From: Bacteroidales bacterium
Lineage (GTDB): Bacteria; Bacteroidota; Bacteroidia; Bacteroidales; UBA10428
Reading direction: 5' to 3'
Assembly (NCBI GenBank): GCA_016926205.1
Contig: JAFGPB010000113.1
Location: 1-42,951, forward strand
Length of the DNA stretch: 42,951 bases
Shown: positions 34,893 through 42,951 of the stretch, one piece after another
Layout: every line of letters starts with the position of its first letter
Position numbering within the stretch: position 1 is the first letter of the stretch
Translations under genes and position numbers: made by a program
The notes under the pieces: model-generated
Told to the model about the DNA's origin: nothing
The model's database searches: none
Seen by the model: the letters and a program-made list of their open reading frames with translations, nothing else

Positions 34893-36301
34893 TCCCAGTC
34901 TTTCAAATCCGAATCAAGTATTCCTTTCTTCCGCTTCAGAATCAAACCGACTGAAAAATTCAACCGGTTCCTGCTGCTTTTATAGATGTCTAAATTTACG
35001 TATTCATACTGAATTTTCAGTTGCAACATACCCAATTCACCCCTTACCCCGACGCCCGGAGACAAAACCAGGCAGTCGTCGGCTTTTGTACCGGAGCCGG
35101 CACGGCTGCCGAAACTGTAGATTCCCTTAAGTCCTGCATACAGTCCCAGCCTCATCCTGCTCCGGTGACTTAAATTGACGATGTCTTTGCTCAGCGCGAA
35201 GAAAACGGAAGACCTTTTTTCCCAGTACTGGTAATAAACGTCGTCATTTTCCTGTTCCAGGACCTGCATGGGCTTGATCCAGAATCCATACCCCAGGTGA
35301 ACATTCAGGTTGTATTTCTGATCGCTGATGCCTGTTTCAAACCGCAGTTCCGTATTTTCCCTGCTGAAGCTCAGCTCAGCACTGAGGGTGAAGCGACTGA
35401 AATATGGCCAGTAGCTTGTCGTTGCCCCGTTTTTTCTGAGCATGTCGGTCAATTCGTGATTTCCATGCTGCCCGGCCAGTGACAGGGGATTAAGAGCCAA
35501 TCCGATCCTGCTGTTCACATCAGCTCCTCGCCCGATCAGCAACCTGGCTGCTTCGAAATGATTTTCGGCTGCAGCTACTGCAAGGGGTGAAAATCCTGAA
35601 CCGGTCCGTTGTTCAATATCAGCACCTGAGGCGATCAATACATCCATAAGGTCCGCATTGCCGTTCATTGTGGCAAAATGCAGGACAGTCCTTCCCCTTT
35701 CATCCGCTGCATTCACATCTGCGCCATGGTTGACCAGGAGTTCTGCAATGTCGTATTTGCCCTCGCGGCATGCCAGCATCAATGCACTTATTCCGGTCCT
35801 GTCGCGTGAGTCTGCATCAGCTCCGTAGTACAGCAGCATGTCAGTTATATAGTATCGGTTTTCAGCAACGGCTTGCATCAGCGGCGTTGCCATTCTTTTA
35901 TCAGGCAGGTCCGGGTCCGCACCATTTCTGATCAAAAACTCGGCTGTTTCGATCCATCCTGCACGGACCGCAGAAATCAGCGCAGTAGTCCCCTGAAGCG
36001 ATTGTCTGTCAGGATCCGCACCATTGCTGATCAGCATTCTGACAACCGTCAGATGACCGTTTTGTGATGCGTACATCAGCGGGGTCACTCCCTGATACGT
36101 TGTTGCATTCACATCTGCTCCAAAATCAATGAGTTCATTCACACGAACAGAGTCGCCCCTGTCTGATGCAAGAATTAATTGAAAATCCAGATCATATATC
36201 GTTTCCCACACAGATTCATCAGTTTCCTGGGCATCTGCATGAATGTACAGTGCCAGAAATAAAACCGCAAGACCCAGGCATGCACAGGATCGCATTTTCA
36301 T
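34889..36301 (-). CDS. Exported ankyrin-repeat protein with C-terminal outer-membrane-barrel-like domain
   Basis: A 470-aa protein with a signal peptide (MKMRSCACLGLAVLFLALYIHADAQ, about 1-25). Residues about 40-285 form eight ankyrin repeats of 33 aa with the canonical pattern (for example VTPLMYASQNGHLTVVRMLI and SALMLACREGKYDIAELLV). The C-terminal 170 aa lack the repeat and instead show alternating amphipathic beta strands (LSAELSFSRENTELRFETG, LNVHLGYGFWIKPMQ, RLGLYAGLKGIYSFG, LNFSVGLILKRKKG), like small outer-membrane barrels. The domain combination suggests a periplasm-facing ankyrin scaffold tethered to the outer membrane. It is coupled to a small lipoprotein gene and divergent from zwf. 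Confidence 0.8.
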   Translation of the reverse strand: MKMRSCACLGLAVLFLALYIHADAQETDESVWETIYDLDFQLILASDRGDSVRVNELIDFGADVNATTYQGVTPLMYASQNGHLTVVRMLISNGADPDRQSLQGTTALISAVRAGWIETAEFLIRNGADPDLPDKRMATPLMQAVAENRYYITDMLLYYGADADSRDRTGISALMLACREGKYDIAELLVNHGADVNAADERGRTVLHFATMNGNADLMDVLIASGADIEQRTGSGFSPLAVAAAENHFEAARLLIGRGADVNSRIGLALNPLSLAGQHGNHELTDMLRKNGATTSYWPYFSRFTLSAELSFSRENTELRFETGISDQKYNLNVHLGYGFWIKPMQVLEQENDDVYYQYWEKRSSVFFALSKDIVNLSHRSRMRLGLYAGLKGIYSFGSRAGSGTKADDCLVLSPGVGVRGELGMLQLKIQYEYVNLDIYKSSRNRLNFSVGLILKRKKGILDSDLKDWE

Positions 36302-36422
36302 GTGACAGTCATAGTAAAATGCAAAAATATTAATTTATCGGTGAAAACTGTTTTATCCGGTCATTCTGCAATATTTAATCATTTTATCCTAAATTTAAAC
36401 CCTGCAAACGCAAAACAAGCAT
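36302..36422. other. Divergent promoter region between ankyrin-barrel gene and zwf
   Basis: This 121-bp AT-rich region must hold promoters in both directions. On the plus strand TAAATTTA at 36390-36397 is one base from the -7 consensus, and TCTG at 36365-36368 sits at the expected -33 distance (21-bp spacer), so a weak zwf promoter is possible. Confidence 0.35.
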
Positions 36423-37949
36423 ATGAGAGATCTGGACAACCACCTGCTGGTCATTTTCGGCGCTTCGGGTGATCTCACCAGACGCAAACTGATCCCGGCA
36501 TTGTTTGAACTTTACGCACAGAAGCTGCTTCCCGCGCGGTTTGCCATTCTCGGAGTATCCCGCACACAATACAGCGATGAGCAATACAGGCTCATTGTAA
36601 AAAAAGCGCTGTCAGAGCATCTGAACAGTGAGGGGAGTATAAAAAAGACCGGGAACTTCATGCAGCTGACCCATTATCTTTCCGTGGAAACTTCTGATTC
36701 CGGAAGCTATGATCATGTAAGGGACAGGATCCACCTGCTCGATGAAAAATACCGGCTGAACGGGAATTGCATTTTTTATCTGGCCACTCCGCCCGATCTG
36801 TATCAGACCGTCTCCCGTAATCTTAGTCTGGCCGGACTGTCTGTCAGTACAACGGCATGGAGGCGCATCATCATCGAAAAACCGTTCGGATACAACCTTG
36901 AGTCAGCCAGACACCTCAACCGGCAGTTGTTGAAATGTTTTACGGAAGAGCAGATTTACCGGATCGACCACTATCTGGGAAAAGAGTCGGTACAGAATGT
37001 TATGGTGACGAGGTTTTCCAACGGGATCTTTGAACCTTTGTGGAACCGCAACTACGTCAACCACGTTGAAATAACATCAGCGGAAAATCTGGGTGTCGGG
37101 ACAAGAGGCGGATATTATGACCGGGCAGGAGCGCTCCGCGATATGATCCAGAATCATCTGCTGCAGCTGCTGACTCTGGTAGCCATGGAACCGCCCACGA
37201 GAATCACCTCTCATGCCATACGGAACGAAACCCTGAAAGTCCTGCAGTCAGTAAGGCCCTTTTCAAAACGGGACGTAAAGGGTCATGTCATCCGTGGCCA
37301 GTATACGGAAGCGGCAGTCAGGGGTGAAAAAGTTGCTGCATATCGGAGTGAGCCGGGTATTTCAGGGGACAGCCGGACCGAGACATACGTAGCATTAAGA
37401 CTTTATATCGATAACTGGCGTTGGGGGAACGTCCCTTTTTACATACGGACCGGCAAACGGATGCCGACCCGGGTGACCGAGATTGTCGTGCACTTCAGGC
37501 CCTCTCCGCATACCCTTTTTTGCTTCAGCAGAGAAAGGTACAACTCGGACAATCAGCTGGTCATCCGCATTCAGCCGGATGAGGGCATCCTGCTGAAATT
37601 TGGCATGAAAGTGCCTGGTGTCGGATTTAATGTACAGGAAGTAAATATGGACTTTCATTATTCCGAACTTGGTGAGGTGCAGATCCGCGAAGCCTACCAG
37701 CGATTGTTGCTCGATTGCATGCAGGGTGATTCAACGCTGTTCACCCGCGGGGATGCCGTGGAACAGTCATGGGATATCATTGAACCCATTTTGAAAGTCT
37801 GGGAGAATGATCCGGCAACTCCCCTCTATGGATATCCGTCCGGTACATGGGGCCCGAAGGAAGCGGAATCGCTGATTGCAGAGCATGGCCTTGCCTGGCG
37901 CTATCCATGCAGGAATCTTACGGACGACGGGATATACTGTGCATTATAA
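36423..37949 (+). CDS. zwf: Glucose-6-phosphate dehydrogenase
   Basis: First step of the oxidative pentose-phosphate pathway, reducing NADP+ to NADPH; cytosolic. The 508-aa protein has the Rossmann motif GASGDLTRRK (13-22) and the active-site signature RIDHYLGKE (180-188) with substrate-binding Lys and catalytic His. The ATG at 36423 leaves the usual short leader before strand 1. It ends 9 bp before pgl, with which it forms an operon, and the photolyase gene follows pgl. gnd is nearby on the opposite strand, so the whole oxidative branch is within about 8 kb. Confidence 0.96.
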   Translation: MRDLDNHLLVIFGASGDLTRRKLIPALFELYAQKLLPARFAILGVSRTQYSDEQYRLIVKKALSEHLNSEGSIKKTGNFMQLTHYLSVETSDSGSYDHVRDRIHLLDEKYRLNGNCIFYLATPPDLYQTVSRNLSLAGLSVSTTAWRRIIIEKPFGYNLESARHLNRQLLKCFTEEQIYRIDHYLGKESVQNVMVTRFSNGIFEPLWNRNYVNHVEITSAENLGVGTRGGYYDRAGALRDMIQNHLLQLLTLVAMEPPTRITSHAIRNETLKVLQSVRPFSKRDVKGHVIRGQYTEAAVRGEKVAAYRSEPGISGDSRTETYVALRLYIDNWRWGNVPFYIRTGKRMPTRVTEIVVHFRPSPHTLFCFSRERYNSDNQLVIRIQPDEGILLKFGMKVPGVGFNVQEVNMDFHYSELGEVQIREAYQRLLLDCMQGDSTLFTRGDAVEQSWDIIEPILKVWENDPATPLYGYPSGTWGPKEAESLIAEHGLAWRYPCRNLTDDGIYCAL

Positions 37950-37958
37950 GGATCAGGA

Positions 37959-38702
37959 ATGAGCAGCAGTTTTCACATATTTCAGACAATGCAAGAGCTC
38001 AATGATGCATTGTGCAGGGATTTCGCAGACACCGTAAACAAAAAATCCAAATCCGGTCCAACAATAACCCTTGCCCTGTCGGGAGGCAATACACCCGGAA
38101 TGTTCTTCCGGCAGCTGGCCTCATGGAATGAAGAAAACAAAACGAGCCGGATCGACTGGTCCCGCATTCATTTCTTCTGGGCGGATGAAAGATGCGTCCC
38201 GCCAATGCATCCCGAAAGCAATTTCGGAATGGCGCATTCCAGCCTGTTAAGCAGTATTGAACTAAAACCGGAGCAGATCCACCGCATCAGAGGTGAAAAC
38301 AATCCGGCTTCTGAAGTTGAAAGGTATTCGGACGAGATCATGGATATCCTTCCTGTGATGAACGGGCTGCCGGTATTTGATCAGATATTCCTGGGATTGG
38401 GTGAGGATGGCCATACAGCTTCTATTTTTCCCGGCAGGCCTGATTTATTACAGTCCGGCAACATTTGCGAACTGGTTCGTCATCCCGTTACGGGACAGCA
38501 CCGGATCTCACTGACAATGAAAACAATCAACAATGCCCGCAGGATCATATTCGTCGTTACGGGAAGGGCAAAAAGTAATGTGATCGCTGAAATCGCGGAT
38601 CATTCAAGTACGTCAGAACAATATCCGGCATACTGGGTCAGACCCGTCCATGGTACAGTGGAATGGTATCTGGATCAGCAGGCTGCAAGACTTATCACCT
38701 GA
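37959..38702 (+). CDS. pgl: 6-phosphogluconolactonase (DevB/SOL type)
   Basis: Hydrolyses 6-phosphogluconolactone, the second step of the pathway; cytosolic. The 247-aa protein belongs to the NagB-like glucosamine/galactosamine-6-phosphate isomerase superfamily. Family motifs are ALSGGNTPGMFF, HFFWADERCVPP, and FLGLGEDGHTASIFPG. The start at 37959 has AAGGATCAGG immediately upstream, a good ribosome binding site, and follows zwf by 9 bp. It ends 14 bp before the photolyase start, so the three genes may be one transcript. Confidence is high because of the zwf context and complete motifs. Confidence 0.93.
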   Translation: MSSSFHIFQTMQELNDALCRDFADTVNKKSKSGPTITLALSGGNTPGMFFRQLASWNEENKTSRIDWSRIHFFWADERCVPPMHPESNFGMAHSSLLSSIELKPEQIHRIRGENNPASEVERYSDEIMDILPVMNGLPVFDQIFLGLGEDGHTASIFPGRPDLLQSGNICELVRHPVTGQHRISLTMKTINNARRIIFVVTGRAKSNVIAEIADHSSTSEQYPAYWVRPVHGTVEWYLDQQAARLIT

Positions 38703-38716
38703 TATTCATCCGTAAA

Positions 38717-40102
38717 ATGGTCAACCTCAAAAGAGTCAGGAATCTGAGAAAAGGCAACCCCGGAAAGGGACCTGTCCTTTACTGGATGAGCAGGGACCAG
38801 CGTGTGCAGGACAACTGGGCACTCGCCTATGTCGTGGAGTGTGCAGAAAATTATGAACAAACGCTTATTGTGGTCTTTACCCTGATTGATGCCTTGCTTG
38901 GTGCGACATGGCGGCAATCTGACTTCATGATAAAAGCGCTGAGGAAAGTCGAGAAAAAACTGAACGATCTGAACATTCCATTTATCGTGCTTAAAGGGGA
39001 ACCGGCTGATACACTTCCGCATTTCATTGAAAAGCATCATATATGCCACATGGTAACCGATTTTGATCCGTTGAGGATCAAACAGCAATGGATCAGCCAA
39101 CTCATAAAAAAAATCCGGATTGAAACCGATGAAGTGGATGCACACAATATCGTGCCATGCTGGCAGGCATCGGACAAGGAAGAATATAGCGCCTATACGA
39201 TCAGACCAAAAATCAGCAGGATGCTGCCGGAATTTTTGGACGGTTTTCCGCCCCTGATCCGGCAGAGGAATGTGACGCAGGGTTTCAGGAACAATTGGGA
39301 AGCCCTGGCAGTTGCCCTCTCGGTCGATCATTCCGTTCAGCCGGTGGACGGTCTCATACCGGGTGAAGACGCTGCCATTGCTGTAATGGAGAGGTTTCTG
39401 AACGAAAAGCTCGGCAATTACGGACAAAAGCGGAACGATCCCAATGCAGAAGGTACGTCCGGTCTTTCACCCTATATTCGTTTCGGACACATCGCAGCGC
39501 AGAGGATCGCACTGGAAGTCCTGAAGAATTTCCCCAGGAATCCGGATGCGGATGCATTCCTTGAAGAGCTTATCATCCGGAAAGAATTGGCCGATAATTT
39601 CTGCTATTACAATCCGGATTATGACCGGGTAGCCGGTTTCAGGCAATGGGCGCGCATGAGTCTTGACCATCACAGGAATGACCGTCGCGCATATGTGTAT
39701 ACCCCTGAACAGTTTGAAAAGGCGGCAACTCACGATGATCTGTGGAATGCAGCGCAGCTCCAGATGGTACATACAGGAATGATGCACAATTATATGAGGA
39801 TGTACTGGGCCAAAAAGATTCTGGAATGGACCCGGACACCGGAAGAAGCATATGGCACAGCCCTGTACCTGAATGACAAGTACCAGCTTGACGGACGCTG
39901 TCCCAACGGATATGCAGGATGCGCCTGGTCCATAGGCGGTGTTCACGACCGGGCATGGGGAACAAGGACGGTTTTTGGCAAGATCAGGTACATGAGTAAA
40001 GCAGGCTGCGAAAGAAAATTTGATGTAAAAAGGTATGTTTCAAAATACCTCCGGAGTCCGGACAGCAGTCTTTCAGACCGGACCGATAAACATGCAGGAT
40101 AG
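38717..40102 (+). CDS. Class II CPD deoxyribodipyrimidine photolyase
   Basis: Light-driven flavoenzyme that splits cyclobutane pyrimidine dimers in UV-damaged DNA. I set the start at 38717 (MVNLKRVRNLRKG), giving 461 aa; the track start at 38663 lies inside pgl. Class II signature segments are clear: VLYWMSRDQRVQDNWAL near the N-terminus, RKELADNFCYYNPDYD, and the C-terminal FAD-domain block GRCPNGYAGCAWSIGGVHD and FGKIRYMSKAGCERKFDV. This distinguishes it from class I PhrB. It follows pgl by 14 bp and is probably co-transcribed with zwf-pgl. It converges on the LysM gene with 107 bp between the stops. Confidence 0.93.
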   Translation: MVNLKRVRNLRKGNPGKGPVLYWMSRDQRVQDNWALAYVVECAENYEQTLIVVFTLIDALLGATWRQSDFMIKALRKVEKKLNDLNIPFIVLKGEPADTLPHFIEKHHICHMVTDFDPLRIKQQWISQLIKKIRIETDEVDAHNIVPCWQASDKEEYSAYTIRPKISRMLPEFLDGFPPLIRQRNVTQGFRNNWEALAVALSVDHSVQPVDGLIPGEDAAIAVMERFLNEKLGNYGQKRNDPNAEGTSGLSPYIRFGHIAAQRIALEVLKNFPRNPDADAFLEELIIRKELADNFCYYNPDYDRVAGFRQWARMSLDHHRNDRRAYVYTPEQFEKAATHDDLWNAAQLQMVHTGMMHNYMRMYWAKKILEWTRTPEEAYGTALYLNDKYQLDGRCPNGYAGCAWSIGGVHDRAWGTRTVFGKIRYMSKAGCERKFDVKRYVSKYLRSPDSSLSDRTDKHAG

Positions 40103-40209
40103 AAGAGATGATATGATACATTCGGTATAGTCATATGAGTATATAAGAAACCGCAATCCTGAAGGAATCTTGCATTGCGACTGCAAAGCCGGATTATTTG
40201 TATGATCCC

Positions 40210-42111
40210 TTATTTATGCTGCTCTGCCAGTTTCTCACGACCTGATGATGTCTTTTCAACGGTGTAGTCCGGATTGTAACGGATAAAACTGATATGCCGG
40301 TTCATATACCCTCCGGATTCTGTCTTTAAAAAGCGGTAATCCGACAACAGCAAACCGGAATCAAGATGATGAAGGCAATTCTGAAAATTCCTTCCGTACA
40401 TCTTCAGGGCCGAAAGGAAATAGAATCCGATATCATAACCCAGCATACAGTAGTTGTAGCCCTGCGGGCTGACCGTGTAAGGCTCAAAACGATACATGCT
40501 GCGGCATTTTCTCAGGAAATCAGCTGTTGCCTTACTGGAAAAATCGGTATAAAAAGGAGTGAACAAGGTCAGCTGAAGCTTGTGTATATAATCAAGATCA
40601 ATTCCCTGCCATACCTGCCATTCCGGTTGACCGAACAACCTCACGGGATATTTTCCGGAGATTACGTACAGTCTTGATACAAGTCTTCCTACGTCCGCCT
40701 CATTATTTGAAAAAACAATTACAAGGTTCTCCTCATCCTCTGAAAGTATCCTGTCAAGATTATCCAGCAGGGTGTCATTCAGCACATAATCCTTAAATCT
40801 TGACAATTCATTTGCAGAGTCCGATGACAGGAAAGCCATCATTTGTGTCTTGAACCTCCATGAATCATTCAGCGACAGGCTGTCAGTTCCGCGCAGCAGG
40901 AGGAACCGGCCGTTCTCAAACTGTTGAAGGTATCCTGCCAATGCCAGGCTCTCGGTTTCTTTTGACGGAACGACCTGGAACAGTCTTTCGTTGCTTGTGA
41001 TGAGTGACTGGTTTGTGGACAGAGGCGAAACTATATTTACATCCTGATAGTCAGCCATTCTGCTCACCATACTCATGTTTTCTGTGTAAACGGGACCAAT
41101 GATCAGGTCGGGTTGCAATGTCAGCAATTCCCTCTGAATGAGGATCAATTTTTCAATATTCCGCTCGGTATCATACAAATGAAGGTTAACCGACAATCCC
41201 GTTTTTCTGAGTGAATCAACCGCGAGCAAGAATCCTTCATAAAACTCCGTGAAACTCATTCCGACCTGCATCAGGATGTCGGGACCTTCCTGATCCAGCG
41301 TATCAAGTTCCTCCGATTCCTGCAGGGATTCCATGATATGATCAGCGAAGAAGGGCAGGAGTAAAGCGACATTGTATGGTCCCCTGTAATCAACTGGAAT
41401 ACAGTTCTCTACCGTTACAAGTGAGTCGGATGTAACGGTCGTATCCGCGAGTAACGTCTTAGGTTTCGGGATCATCAGTGTCTGGCCAGGCTGCAATCCC
41501 TTCCTGAGCACGGGATTTTGGTGTATGATATCGGCGACCGAAACGCTGTAATGTCTGGATATCGAATACAGTGTATCTTTCTCCTTAACAGTATAATAGA
41601 AATAAGCAACTGTATCTTCGGGTTCCTGTAAAACCGCCGAAAGATCCCCTGTACGGGGAATCCACAGTGTCTGGTCGGTTTGAATACCGTTTCGGGCCCA
41701 CGGATTGTAATAATAGATGGTTTCCAGATCAATGTTGTATCTTCGTGCTATGGAATATACCGTCTGCCTTCTTCTGACCCTGTGTTCATAGAAATCATCC
41801 CGGTTTACCGGATAGGGTGTGAGCGTCTGAATCGCTGTCCCGGGAATCCTGATTGCCTGTCCCGGTTTGAGGTTTTCCGGATCCAGACCCGGATTTTCGA
41901 GAAGCACGGTTTCTCTGTCCGCCTCATAAGCCCTGCATATGGAAAAGAATGTCTGTCCCTCATGCACGGTATGGATGTAATATACCTTTCCATCGATAAT
42001 CGTACGCTCTTTTGAGGGTGTTACTGGTGAAGGCTGAAACTGTGCCCGGGAAATGCCTGGCATCAACCCGATGACCAATGCCAAAAAGAATGTGCAGTAT
42101 GCTGTTTTCAA
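40210..42111 (-). CDS. Triple-LysM protein with PBP1-type receptor domain
   Basis: A 633-aa exported protein: signal peptide 1-23 (ending ISRA), three LysM domains at about 46-90, 108-152 and 172-215 that should bind peptidoglycan, and a periplasmic-binding-protein type 1 domain from about 246 to 600 (YNVALLLPFFADHI, LIIGPVYTENMSMVSRMADY, NIVSPLSTNQSLI). The second part resembles amino-acid ABC-transporter receptors and the LpoA fold. No transporter partner genes are adjacent, so a role in sensing or in regulating wall synthesis is possible. The predicted start at 42111 is TTG, supported by the MKTAYC signal peptide. Divergent from the DUF1080 lipoprotein gene. Confidence 0.85.
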   Translation of the reverse strand: MKTAYCTFFLALVIGLMPGISRAQFQPSPVTPSKERTIIDGKVYYIHTVHEGQTFFSICRAYEADRETVLLENPGLDPENLKPGQAIRIPGTAIQTLTPYPVNRDDFYEHRVRRRQTVYSIARRYNIDLETIYYYNPWARNGIQTDQTLWIPRTGDLSAVLQEPEDTVAYFYYTVKEKDTLYSISRHYSVSVADIIHQNPVLRKGLQPGQTLMIPKPKTLLADTTVTSDSLVTVENCIPVDYRGPYNVALLLPFFADHIMESLQESEELDTLDQEGPDILMQVGMSFTEFYEGFLLAVDSLRKTGLSVNLHLYDTERNIEKLILIQRELLTLQPDLIIGPVYTENMSMVSRMADYQDVNIVSPLSTNQSLITSNERLFQVVPSKETESLALAGYLQQFENGRFLLLRGTDSLSLNDSWRFKTQMMAFLSSDSANELSRFKDYVLNDTLLDNLDRILSEDEENLVIVFSNNEADVGRLVSRLYVISGKYPVRLFGQPEWQVWQGIDLDYIHKLQLTLFTPFYTDFSSKATADFLRKCRSMYRFEPYTVSPQGYNYCMLGYDIGFYFLSALKMYGRNFQNCLHHLDSGLLLSDYRFLKTESGGYMNRHISFIRYNPDYTVEKTSSGREKLAEQHK

Positions 42112-42340
42112 AATATGTACATAATAAGAATTCCGGCTTCAGAAATCAAGCTTCAAAAGTAATAAAACCTGCAGTAAGAAATCAAATAAATGTGTACATC
42201 ATTTCATAATCTTCTGCTGTTTTAGAATTTATTTTGAACACAACATCTTTGCAGGTCATTTGAGGTGAAAGTGATTCACCGGCATTGAAAAAATGCTATA
42301 TTTATCAAATTTTAACTTTCAATTATAAATTTGCCTGAAT
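42112..42340. other. Divergent regulatory region between LysM and DUF1080 genes
   Basis: This 229-bp AT-rich region holds no credible gene. It includes a perfect inverted repeat GGTGAA/TTCACC with a 5-nt spacer at 42264-42280, two TGTACA palindromes (within ATGTACAT at 42115-42122, and at 42193-42198), and TAAATTTG at 42326-42333, an exact -7 consensus but only 7 bases before the ATG, which would make a nearly leaderless mRNA. Confidence 0.4.
42264..42280. promoter_or_regulatory. Operator-like inverted repeat upstream of DUF1080 lipoprotein gene
   Basis: GGTGAAAGTGATTCACC is a perfect 6+5+6 inverted repeat, 60 bp upstream of the DUF1080 lipoprotein start. Size and position fit a binding site for a dimeric regulator, but no matching regulator is encoded nearby. 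Confidence 0.3.
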
Positions 42341-42951
42341 ATGAAAACTTTTACTTTTCTGTTTGAGATTCTTACAATTGCTTCGTTTCTGACTTCCTGC
42401 AAGGTTGCCACTGAATTACAACCTTCTGATGAAGCGGATATATCGGAGTTTGTCGGACAATGGATCATTCATGTTGCTGACGGCGGAATAAGCTGGATGG
42501 ATGTCAGGCAGGAAGAAGGGTATCTGGATGCCGACCTTCTCTGGAAGGAAGGCAGTGTCGATCCCGTTTCAGATGTGTATCTTGTAAAAAATGAATACCT
42601 GGTTGTTACCCGTACTTATGAAACGGTGCTGCAAAGGGATGAAAACAACAATCCCGTTCGTTCACGTATGATCACAAGGTGGCTTGAAATTAAATCTGAC
42701 GGAGAAGATATTTCCGGTTATTATCTGCAACCGAGAAGAAACGGCACAGGTATTGACTCATTGGCATTTACAGGGAACAGGATGCCGCCTGTGCCGGAAG
42801 CTCCCAATCTTTCAAATCTGAACTATGGTGAACCTGTAACGCTGTTCAACGGCACCGGTCTTTCGGGTTGGATCCCGACGGATACTGGACTGGTCAATGG
42901 TTTTACAGTGATCGACGGAATCATGGTCAATGATGTGGCACAAAAAGAAAA
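42341..42951 (+). CDS. DUF1080 family lipoprotein (partial, cut at the window end)
   Basis: Not in the ORF track because it runs off the right edge; I translated it from ATG 42341, and the frame stays open for 203 codons to the end of the window. A lipoprotein signal with lipobox LTSC (Cys20) is followed by a beta-rich domain (VGQWIIHVADGGISWMDVRQ...) of about 130 aa, then the start of a DUF1080 domain at about residue 178 (VTLFNGTGLSGWIPTD). Likely a surface or periplasmic 3-keto-glycoside-active enzyme, as in related Bacteroidota glycan-utilisation proteins. The second DUF1080 protein in this window, at 4993-5775, has a plain signal peptide and lacks the extra N-terminal domain. Confidence 0.85.
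   Translation, partial: MKTFTFLFEILTIASFLTSCKVATELQPSDEADISEFVGQWIIHVADGGISWMDVRQEEGYLDADLLWKEGSVDPVSDVYLVKNEYLVVTRTYETVLQRDENNNPVRSRMITRWLEIKSDGEDISGYYLQPRRNGTGIDSLAFTGNRMPPVPEAPNLSNLNYGEPVTLFNGTGLSGWIPTDTGLVNGFTVIDGIMVNDVAQKE

Noticed and set aside
38675-39427. 250-aa antisense ORF
   Set aside because: Antisense to the class II photolyase, whose frame has complete family signatures; no recognisable features in the antisense product.
1-42951. tRNA, rRNA, insertion sequences, integrases, phage or toxin-antitoxin genes
   Set aside because: None recognised by eye on either strand; coding density leaves little room for them. A tRNAscan and IS search would settle it.

Overview
The window (42,951 bp) looks like ordinary chromosome of a Bacteroidota member, most likely Bacteroidales/Marinilabiliales-like. 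The inference rests on gene content: a Rex repressor, an S46 dipeptidyl-peptidase, a DUF2795 mini-protein, OstA-like and SurA-like periplasmic proteins with MK...AQ signal peptides, a LysM plus periplasmic-binding-protein fusion, DUF1080 proteins, and AT-rich starts with TAnnTTTG -7 motifs instead of strong Shine-Dalgarno sites. I found no rRNA, tRNA, CRISPR array, insertion sequence, integrase or phage gene, and coding density is high.

Layout. 1-8.8 kb: rex (+) converges on a long minus-strand unit that reads, in transcription order, GT-C membrane glycosyltransferase, DUF2520 Rossmann protein, secreted DUF1080 protein, KdsC-like HAD phosphatase, UbiA prenyltransferase, Maf, S46 peptidase. 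Several of these overlap or nearly abut. 8.9-14.1 kb: a small surface-glycan block with a methyltransferase/GT2 fusion, a FemAB/GNAT-like protein, a Wzx-type flippase and a GT4. 14.1-14.9 kb: an FtsE-like ATPase without FtsX. 15.1-19.9 kb: a 1028-aa periplasmic TPR protein translationally coupled to a 586-aa outer-membrane barrel. 19.9-20.2 kb: three 30-bp tandem repeats, each with an internal palindrome, then the DUF2795 gene. 20.4-27.8 kb: a minus-strand envelope-biogenesis unit (two-domain parvulin, SurA-N-like putative lipoprotein, SurA-like parvulin, OstA/LptA-like protein) downstream of guaB. 27.9-30.5 kb: recQ and an RNase D-like exonuclease. 30.6-40.1 kb: the three oxidative pentose-phosphate genes (gnd on minus; zwf-pgl on plus, followed by a class II photolyase) flanking pdxB, a Gfo/Idh/MocA oxidoreductase, a small lipoprotein and an ankyrin-repeat/barrel protein. 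40.2-42.9 kb: a LysM/receptor protein, and a DUF1080 lipoprotein cut off by the window edge.

Two themes recur. One is envelope construction: lipid-linked sugar transfer, flippase, chaperones, LPS transport, peptidoglycan-bound receptor and barrel proteins. The other is redox and carbon metabolism: Rex, G6PDH/6PGL/6PGDH, PdxB and IMPDH. I do not see a clear-cut defence or mobile system. The best candidates for undescribed biology are the ankyrin-barrel protein with its coupled lipoprotein, the GT-C enzyme paired with a methyltransferase/GT2 fusion, the TPR-barrel pair, and two non-coding oddities: the 30-bp palindromic tandem repeats and a 39-bp duplication of the gnd 3' end.
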